NCBI RefSeq assembly: GCF_000835495.1
Contig: NW_015622545.1
Span: 2,806,777 to 2,870,776, forward strand
Reading direction: 5' to 3'
DNA: 64,000 nucleotides
Origin: Cladophialophora immunda
Lineage: Eukaryota > Ascomycota > Eurotiomycetes > Chaetothyriales > Herpotrichiellaceae
The notes beneath the pieces were generated by a model that was given only the letters and a program-made list of their open reading frames with translations, was not told where the DNA came from and made no database searches. Position numbers and translations under genes: made by a program. Positions 56,901 through 64,000 of this stretch are shown piece by piece (the stretch's first letter is position 1; each line of letters begins with the position of its first letter).

Positions 56901-57920
56901 AGCATGAGGAGATGATATAATGCTATACCTGATAGGTACTAGTTTGGTGTTAGCGGGTCAGAACTAATCCCCTTTTGGACTGGAATCGTTGCCCTCTTAA
57001 GGTTGTTACAGGCGGCAAGAGCAACTGCGCCGAATCTTATCCTACCTCAACCTCCTTTCACTCCGCCCTATCGACCTCCACCCTCTTCCTCCAGCCTTGT
57101 CAGGAAGCTAATTAGAGGCGGGATCTCACACCCATGGACCGTCTGAAGGACCTTGTTACACGCTATGTCCCGCGGGGGAGGAATCGTCTCTTCGGCCAAT
57201 CACCACCTCAGTTCCGACTCCCGTGTTGAATTTAGTCAGTCATCTTCATCTCCACTCTCCACCTCCACTTGTATATCGCCTTGTATCGCGTGGTAATCCT
57301 TCAGCTGGGAGATCCATACAGCCCAGACAAAAGTCTATAACGAAACGAGCACAATCCTCAGCACCGTCTACCTCAAGTCCGGTGCCAAGCATCCTTTCTC
57401 TGACCGCCGCACAGCATCGATAGATCCATCATTGGATGCTTAGCCATGGCATCGCCCCCGGGCCTTTTGTTCTTCGTGGGCGGTTCAACCCCGTCAGCCG
57501 TTTAGCGACTACTCTATTCGAACAAAGGCGACAAAAACATGTGTGCTTATCTAACGGAATTTTGTGGCCCCTGGCGGTGGCACTCCTTAAGCGAGGCGAG
57601 GCGCTGCCCAATCTGGTCGACGCACCGGGGGTCACGCTATGCTAGACAGTAGGGTGCCACTCTCATCGGTGTCTCGTTCATTACCTCGACGCCCCTGGCC
57701 TCTTCACCGCACTTGCGGTCCTTCATATCAGGACGTTGAAGATCATGCAGGCCTCCTCGATTACCCCAAACCGTCGAACCGTTACGGAAACCTGCTAAGT
57801 TTCTCTGATTGGCGCGACTATTCGAGAATCTGGGAGACATTCAAGACACCCCAAGACACCCAAGCTTTTATAGTGTCAGCTGCGCAAACTGTGTTCGAAT
57901 GACCATTTTCACAACGGACG
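53958..57920. other. Intergenic, 4.0 kb; mostly featureless, one possible coding relic
   Basis: It is the gap between two plus-strand genes. A plus frame at 56564-56925 reads 120 codons interrupted by two stops (TAG 56666-56668, TAA near 56816) with protein-like segments (see findings). Other frames, such as 55469-56044 and 55152-55526, overlap on opposite strands and show no domain. TF-gene promoter elements are expected near 57,600-57,900 but no clear TATA is seen. Confidence 0.35.
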
Positions 57921-59831
57921 ATGGCTGTTCTCGACCAAACTCCAGCTCATTTCGAGTTCGCCACGTTCAATAGTATCAAAGTCGGCGCTCAGGGCGCCGC
58001 ATCCAGCAAGGCTCCCTTTCTATTCATCGTCAAAACCCCTACATCCGGCGCATTGTCCCGCTCAACTACCCGAAGTGCTGCGGCGAGCATCAACAGCCAT
58101 GCCCAGCGGTGGGCTCAGGAGGTAGCCACTTCCAAGGCAATCGGTGGTAGCGACCCTCAACGTCAGACGGATACACTGCTCTTCGAGAAATGCTTGACGC
58201 GGTGCCGAGTGTCTCGGCTACTGGATGACCCAAATAAACCATCTAAAGGGAGGCGCTCGGCAAATGCGAAGCAGACAAGTCACACCTCAACAAAGCGGCC
58301 CAAGAAACCGAAGCGGGCAGCTTCAGAGGGCCGCAGTGCGATGACAGATAAGGACACCTCAACAAGCCCAGAATCCGAGTCCCGGCGCCAGCGAGATTCC
58401 AGCGAGGACGAATATCTCGACAATGAGGCGATTCAATTGCTACTAGGCCCTTCCCCTGGCCCGTCCCAGAAATCTGTCATTGATCCCTTTGATTGCACAG
58501 CTGCCACGATAGACAGCGATGTACTGCCCATCCTCCAATATTATCTTTCTTTTGCTCTCCTCTCCAAACCTCAAAGCGACGACGGCCAAAAACCGCCCGA
58601 CGCCGCATTCATCCAACACTTCTCCAGCATTGATGCCATCATCCAGGGCTGCATGAGGAAGAGTGTCCACATGTACGCCCTCTTAGCAGCTACGGCGAGC
58701 CGCATGAGACGAGTCTCTGGCATATCCTTCCGCGCGGGAAATGGGCCCGAATTATACCTACACAAAGCTCTCCAGTGCCTGAGGCTGCTCCTTGACAATC
58801 AGTCCGCGGCCGAAGACCGTCAGATTATCCTCGACATCTATTACCTAAGCGTATGCGGCTGGTACATGGAGAATTATGAAGAATCGAAGACCCACTTCAA
58901 CATCCTCAAGCATTTTTGGAAGACGTTGACTCCTGGGCAGTCCACCCTCGATCAGTACATCTATGATGTGCTCAGTTACAATGCAATCTTCCTGGAATCT
59001 GACGCCACGAATCTGGCAGGATCGGTGGTGCTGCCCGAGCTCCTTTGTCCTTCTACGGGGAGTGAAGAGATCTATCAATGCGTTGGCTGGCATCCTAGCC
59101 CAATCTATTCGTCCCACTACTGTTCAGCATTCCCAGGAGCGCTTGAGCAAACGCCATGCAGCTCTGACCTGAAAAATGTGGTACAGGAGCTCCCCTCTCT
59201 TTTGCGGCTCTTTGACCATTTTCACCAAAACCCCGACTTTATCGGTCCTGAGACCGACTGGGTTCTGAGCAAGAGCAAATTCCTGGTCCTCCACCTATTG
59301 GAAATCCCCAGCTATGGCGGCGAGCTCTGCTGTCGTCTAGCCTTGGTGTTGCTGCTCCAATACATCTCCCAGTCTACTCTGGCAAAGTTCCGTTGCACCG
59401 ACGAATCCATCTACGCTTCTTCGGCTCCTGCGAAACGCCCGCCGCTTGACCCGGCCTTGATCACGAAACGCCTCAAACGACAACTCCAATATGAGATCCT
59501 CCAGCCTTCGAACGAGATCTCCTCAGGCGTCGACACCGGCCCGCGATCTACCAGCGAAACCCACGTGACTTGGACAGGCAAATCCGACCGCTTGCTCCTG
59601 TGGATCTTGATCGCCGGGCTCTTTGGGGCGCGCAGCACGGATCAAAAAGATGAATACCGCTGGTTCTGGACCCGCAGCGTGGCAGTGACGCGGGTCCTGA
59701 GCATTGGGACCATGAGGCTGTTGAAGGAGTTGATGAAGTCGTTCGTGTGGGTCGAGGGGATGCTCGACGATCAGGCGTGGGAGGAGCTCTTTAGGTTGGG
59801 TTCGGCGTCCGACGAGAAAGGCGATGAATGA
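57921..59831 (+). CDS. Fungal transcription-factor-like protein without a zinc cluster (single exon, 636 aa)
   Basis: The N-terminus lacks any Cys6 or C2H2 motif. It shows FLFIVKTPTSGALSRSTTRS followed by a helix around SINSHAQRWAQEV. This is the pattern of the large ascomycete family with 'SxxTRxxIxSHAxRxY' N-termini and a fungal-specific transcription-factor-like helical domain (Fungal_trans_2 type). Basic and acidic Ser-rich stretches (KRPKKPKRAAS, then SSEDEYLDNEA) suggest nuclear location. The helical C-terminal 430 residues contain LPILQYYLSFALL, MYALLAATASRMRRVS and ILDIYYLSVCGWYMENYEE. In this family some members retain DNA-binding clusters and others do not; this one probably acts by partner binding. 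It is intact from the ATG at 57921 to TGA. Confidence 0.8.
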   Translation: MAVLDQTPAHFEFATFNSIKVGAQGAASSKAPFLFIVKTPTSGALSRSTTRSAAASINSHAQRWAQEVATSKAIGGSDPQRQTDTLLFEKCLTRCRVSRLLDDPNKPSKGRRSANAKQTSHTSTKRPKKPKRAASEGRSAMTDKDTSTSPESESRRQRDSSEDEYLDNEAIQLLLGPSPGPSQKSVIDPFDCTAATIDSDVLPILQYYLSFALLSKPQSDDGQKPPDAAFIQHFSSIDAIIQGCMRKSVHMYALLAATASRMRRVSGISFRAGNGPELYLHKALQCLRLLLDNQSAAEDRQIILDIYYLSVCGWYMENYEESKTHFNILKHFWKTLTPGQSTLDQYIYDVLSYNAIFLESDATNLAGSVVLPELLCPSTGSEEIYQCVGWHPSPIYSSHYCSAFPGALEQTPCSSDLKNVVQELPSLLRLFDHFHQNPDFIGPETDWVLSKSKFLVLHLLEIPSYGGELCCRLALVLLLQYISQSTLAKFRCTDESIYASSAPAKRPPLDPALITKRLKRQLQYEILQPSNEISSGVDTGPRSTSETHVTWTGKSDRLLLWILIAGLFGARSTDQKDEYRWFWTRSVAVTRVLSIGTMRLLKELMKSFVWVEGMLDDQAWEELFRLGSASDEKGDE

Positions 59832-62057
59832 AGTGGATGAGAGGCGTTTTCCTAGGGCACAAAATCAAGATTGCTCACGATTGATCGAGGGTTGAAGCCG
59901 CGCCCTGTTCCATCCCCACGTTTCTTCCCGGCCTCTTTGACCGGATGCCTTGGTGGATCTCCGGCCCGGTTGGAGCGAAGGACTTGTGCTAGACGGACTA
60001 TAACCCGCTAGTAGTCCTCAGCCATCGCCTGCGCGCCAGGTTATGGACGGTACGACAAGGAAGCAAAAGAAAGAGGGCCGCCCAATAATCAGCATCCTCA
60101 TCCTCATCTCCGTATCTCGGGATCAGGAAGGAGGAGGATACGGGGTTAGGGGGAGGCAAATGATCTATCGATTCGGTGGGCGCTGCAGGCAGGGCATTCT
60201 TCGGTCGTGGGTCGTCTGGTACATTGCGAGTTGTAACACGGAGTTTGTATGAGGGGGCTATGTATGTGGGTGGGTAGGTAGGTAGGTAGGTAGCTTTGTC
60301 GGCATGTAGCTTTGGTAACCATGTCCTCGGCACAGTGTTTCGGCCTTCTACCGCTCTACGTCTTGGGCTGTGCTCTACGGATGAGGGCGCACAAGGCAAG
60401 CATCTCAGCCTCCACAATCACAGAGCGACCAGCGACGAGTGGCAAGCGGCATGGTCAGAGTCAGGGTCAACCTACATAGGGAAGAAGCAGCGCAGCGCAG
60501 CGCAGAGGATTCGGTCCGTCCGAGGTATCTGTTATTCTGTATGACAGAGAATACACGCAGAGGACCTCCTCTCCTCGTAGGTAGATAGATGGCTCGATGG
60601 GCACGTCTTGCCTTCTAGGGGTCCACTGGAAATGGAAATGGTCATATCGCCCCAAAGAAATGAACGCGAGGCATCCAACAATGCCCTCCCTTTTCCAGCT
60701 CACCGTGAGCATTGTCTCGCTTGCACTACTAAGGTATCTATCTACCTAGGTATCTATCCGGGTAGGGAGGTACCTGAGGTGTGTATTGTATGTACTGAAT
60801 CGAGGATTGGTGCGCGAAAGCAAGAAGGGCGGATCGGCACCGACATCCCAACCATCTTCAGCTAGATTCCATACTCTGTGACTCTGCACGAGGTACGGAC
60901 TACCTATGACAAAATCACAATAGATGGCTCGAATAATGACGATCCCGTCGCTTGTCTTTGATCAGCCACACCTGGAACTCCGGGGCGAGTTGAGTCCAGC
61001 CTGTCTGGGACTCCGTGCGTCTTTGTCACAAGGGCCGATGCATATGCATGCACGACAAGCTGTGAGTGCTCAGAAGAACAAAAACAAAGATGGAGCGCCC
61101 CCTCCTCCTCGTTTATCATTGTCACCACCCTCAATTCCGGAAATCTCACCAACCAACCACCCGGCCCACCAAGTCATTCCGGAAACCGGATTCCGCACGA
61201 CTCACGCCCGGTTGGTGTCTCCCCGTTGCTCAAGTCCGTCGTGGTCGGTGTGTTGAGAGATAAGGGCCCGAGAGCCACAGAGACGCAGGGTTGCATCTCA
61301 CCGTCCACCGTGGCCCAGAGGGTGGTAAGATCGTCCAACTAGGAGACCACCTCCTGGGTCGGGGGCAAGAGCGGTTCCAAAGGGGGGCCAGCGACAAACG
61401 ACTCGGCAATTGCGACGAGCGAACCTTGATCATGGATCACCTTTCCGAGTAGTCGCTCGCTCAAGGGACACATGCATCTCGTTGGATTGACCATCTGTGG
61501 CTGGCTCGACGGCTCGTCCATGTATGTCAGCAGTGACATGGAGAGGACAGTGTGGTCAAGTCCAAATTCTTAGATGCATCCTGCCAGCATACCACATCTT
61601 AAAGAGCGTCCTGACCTGATGCTGACGGTTGGTTACTTCATGCCCAAAGAGACGTAACGGCGACCGGGGCATCTTGAATCTGCTGTCCAGCACCGGTTGG
61701 TCGTAGCGTCCCCTCTCCGGTTCGGCGCTGTATTCGTAGTACCGCAGGCGTTGACAGTGGCTTGATGACGAGTCCAATCGCTTCGCCAGTGGTTGCTCAG
61801 CTGGAAACCAGAAGAGACTTAATCTCCTGCAGGAATCAAGGGGCTGCGCAACAAAAATCCTAGGATTGTGGAAACCAGATTCCGTACTCCCTTTCCCTTT
61901 GGCTTGCGCTCGATGTCCTGTCTGTCCAAAATTCCCTTCCCTAGACCCCTAAATTTGACAGTCCATATCCCGCTTCGTAGAATAGTACAGTGGTAAAGTC
62001 ACAGATGTGTAACGGTTTGTATCCAAGTGAAATCTTCAACCATTTCATGTCAGCTTA
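59832..62057. other. Intergenic, 2.2 kb; convergent flanks, microsatellites, one weak coding candidate
   Basis: It lies between the TF-like gene end (plus) and the channel gene end (minus). It carries (GGTA)5 at 60273-60293, a CAGCG repeat at 60488-60505, and an 11-bp direct repeat AGGTATCTATC at 60732 and 60748. On the minus strand 61330-61810 has protein-like frames separated by a possible intron (see findings), too uncertain to call. Confidence 0.4.
60273..60293. repeat. Microsatellite (GGTA)5
   Basis: Five perfect GGTA units followed by G; it is the clearest of several simple repeats between 60,240 and 60,770. Confidence 0.85.
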
Positions 62058-64000
62058 TCATCCCTTCTCTTCCCTGTCTCTGGTAAAGTGTCGCATCTTC
62101 AGCGTACGAATTCCTGCTCCACCTCTTCCGCCGCCGATGGCCCCTGTCTTGCCACGGTGCTCAAGTTTGCTGAATGGTCCCCTTCGCTTGGGTGCACTAC
62201 CACGGCGACGTTCCTTCATGCGTTCTTGCGCCTTTTTGCTCCATTGAGGCGCTTCGGTGGCATATGCATGAGTTCCCCTTCTGTCACCGGTGAAAAATGT
62301 CAGCACTGCATCAGCACCTGATGCTCTCCGTTGACGTTCCTCAGACTTTGTCGGGGTGCGAGGCTCTTCAATGCCCTTGCCCTTCGCAGACGAGTCAGGT
62401 TTGCGCCCCGCTGAGGGGTCTTCGTATATGGTACCGCTACGGTTGAAGTTGAAGGCGCTGAGATCTGTATTGCTCGATCGAGGAAAAGCTGAATTGGGGT
62501 TGATGCCATTCGCAATCATGTTCTTCTTCAGCAACCGGAGTAGGCTCTCGCAAAGCCGGTCCAGAATCCACTCGGACTCGGTTTGCTGACTCAGCATTGG
62601 GCTGCTCTCCTCGAGCCAGTCCCATTCAACCACCCCGTCCATTTCCTCATCGTATTCCATTTGATCAAGGCCCACCTTTGTGAACCGGATCAAGCGGCTG
62701 AAGTCACACCATTCCTCATAGGTATAGCGTTTTCCCGGCGCATGCTGGAGATCGTCGGCGGTCTTGCGAATGGCCCAAGCCAGACGCTGCGTCAATTCCG
62801 CCTCTGTCGGTTCCTCCGCGGCCAGTTGTTCAATGCTCAGGTCAGGGGGAGCTTGGTCGGTGGTCGGTCCGAAAGGCATGCCGGCCTTGAGACGCTTCTT
62901 CTCAGCCCTTTTGTTCATCCAATTCCAGAGCCAAGGATGCTGCATGACGATGTCGCGCCAAAGACCTGCCTTCGGAAGGACGGTCAGGTCGCCGAGTTTG
63001 AACGTCCCCTGTTTGAAACCGGAGATGACGGTGTCACCCATGTCCGAAACGAGGATTGTCATGGTCGGTACAGCAATCAACGACCAAACCACAAAGAAAG
63101 GCTTGCCAGCATTGCTCTTGGGGCTCAAATCACCATAGCCAATGGTCAGCAAGCTGACATAACAGAAGTACAGTGCCTCGAAATAGCTGAGATCTTGGGT
63201 GTCGTGCTCAGCTTTCCAAAACACCACCGCTCCAATGCACCACAAAATCCCAAACGCCAACACCGACAAGCATAGCGCGTACCACTTTTTGAACTTCTTG
63301 GCGTTGAGCTGGATGTCCCGCATGGCGTCGAATTTGTCCTTCTCCTCTCTCATCAAGATAGCCTTCTTCTGTGATCTCGATAAGGTCCTTCTCAGGGGCT
63401 TTGTGATCAACCGGAGGGTATTACGGATGGGACCTTTGCGAAATGCCGAGCCCAGAAACTGATTGGGGTGTGGCTCATGCTCCTCGGTCTTCTTTAGCTC
63501 TTGGGCGTTGGTGTTTCCAAACTCGATTTGGCGATCCTGCACGGGATCTCGAATCGGGGTCCCCTGGAGACGCGCCGTTGCTTCATCCAAGTCATGCTGG
63601 ATCCGCGGATTTGGGAGTGGAGATGAGATCCTAGGCCGTCGACCGCTTCTTTCCTCGATTTCCACCTCCTTCTCTAGTTCATCCCGCCTCTTGTCTTCGT
63701 TGTCGGCATCGTCCACCGTCACTACCCGCGACAGGGTGTGGACCCTTTTGTGCTCGACATGTTTACGGAGAACGTTGATTGTACTGAGCTCACCAGCAAA
63801 CTTGTGGATGGAGCTGACCATCAGACCCAGGATGATAATTCCGCCTACCGAGTAAGGAAACACGAGACCGCGAGCAAGGTCGTTGGTGGGATAAAAGTCT
63901 CCAAAACCGACGGTCAGGATGGTGACGTCGCAGAAATACACGGCATCGGGGTACGTCCAACCTTCGATTCTCGAGTAGACACCCCCACCCCCACCGAGCC
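62058..64000 (-). CDS. TOK1-like two-pore outward-rectifier potassium channel (5' part beyond right edge)
   Basis: The C-terminal 647 or so codons are present and the frame is open to base 64000, reading VYSRIEGWTYPDAVYFCDVT just inside the edge. Pore 1 has TVGFGD and pore 2 has TIGYGD, each preceded by a re-entrant helix. The spans between include YSVGGIIILGLMVSSIHKF and LSVLAFGILWCIGAVVFW. A 155-residue cytoplasmic linker rich in charged residues separates the two pore modules. The last ~330 residues form a cytoplasmic tail with a basic, Gly/Arg-rich end. TOK channels (eight spans, two pores, fungal only) conduct outward K+ at the plasma membrane to set membrane potential. The first four or five spans should lie beyond the window. 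No intron is seen in the visible part. Confidence 0.93.
   Translation of the reverse strand, partial: LGGGGGVYSRIEGWTYPDAVYFCDVTILTVGFGDFYPTNDLARGLVFPYSVGGIIILGLMVSSIHKFAGELSTINVLRKHVEHKRVHTLSRVVTVDDADNEDKRRDELEKEVEIEERSGRRPRISSPLPNPRIQHDLDEATARLQGTPIRDPVQDRQIEFGNTNAQELKKTEEHEPHPNQFLGSAFRKGPIRNTLRLITKPLRRTLSRSQKKAILMREEKDKFDAMRDIQLNAKKFKKWYALCLSVLAFGILWCIGAVVFWKAEHDTQDLSYFEALYFCYVSLLTIGYGDLSPKSNAGKPFFVVWSLIAVPTMTILVSDMGDTVISGFKQGTFKLGDLTVLPKAGLWRDIVMQHPWLWNWMNKRAEKKRLKAGMPFGPTTDQAPPDLSIEQLAAEEPTEAELTQRLAWAIRKTADDLQHAPGKRYTYEEWCDFSRLIRFTKVGLDQMEYDEEMDGVVEWDWLEESSPMLSQQTESEWILDRLCESLLRLLKKNMIANGINPNSAFPRSSNTDLSAFNFNRSGTIYEDPSAGRKPDSSAKGKGIEEPRTPTKSEERQRRASGADAVLTFFTGDRRGTHAYATEAPQWSKKAQERMKERRRGSAPKRRGPFSKLEHRGKTGAIGGGRGGAGIRTLKMRHFTRDREEKG

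Noticed and set aside
1..64000. tRNA, rRNA, CRISPR array or intact transposable element
   Set aside because: I scanned for tRNA B-box-like GGTTCGA segments, regularly spaced repeats, reverse-transcriptase or transposase motifs and terminal repeats and found none convincing; CRISPR is not expected in a fungal nucleus.

Overview
The window is nuclear DNA of a filamentous ascomycete (Pezizomycotina). The evidence is short spliceosomal introns (mostly 45-150 bp, GT..AG, CTAAC-like branch points), separately transcribed genes on both strands, Zn2Cys6 and fungal C2H2 regulators, a TOK-type potassium channel, an ITR-type transporter, KTI12 and a single-exon microsomal P450. A black-yeast-like (Chaetothyriales) source is my guess from the gene repertoire only. 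I find no tRNA, rRNA, CRISPR or intact transposon.

Bases 1-12,700 hold a catabolic or secondary-metabolism style block: the tail of a short-chain dehydrogenase (SDR), an eight-exon sugar-porter MFS transporter, two NmrA-type Rossmann proteins transcribed divergently, a classical SDR, two further SDRs sharing a 319-bp divergent promoter, a dead glyoxalase/VOC gene, and a SnoaL-like protein. There is no PKS or NRPS core enzyme and no local transcription factor.

Bases 14,000-27,000 hold a four-span membrane protein, a Gfo/Idh/MocA dehydrogenase with inositol-dehydrogenase-type catalytic residues, a divergently transcribed Zn2Cys6 regulator, a P450, and a myo-inositol-type MFS transporter. The dehydrogenase, regulator and transporter could form an inositol or polyol uptake and oxidation module, but this is inference.

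Bases 27,000-45,000 are mainly minus-strand housekeeping and secretory genes: a secreted HELFH zinc metalloprotease whose only assembly gap falls inside an intron, a GNAT acetyltransferase, a palmitoyl-protein thioesterase, a Cys-rich protein, a GH16-type glucanase-like protein, an EFM7/NNT1-type methyltransferase, a Gln/Pro-rich protein (plus strand) and KTI12.

Bases 45,000-64,000 are gene-sparse and regulatory: a C2H2 factor with a 3.8-kb upstream region, a large unknown fungal protein, a Zn-cluster-less fungal transcription-factor-like protein, and the 3' part of a TOK1-like channel running off the right edge. Gene models were built by hand by joining exons. For all complete multi-exon models the summed exon lengths are multiples of three.
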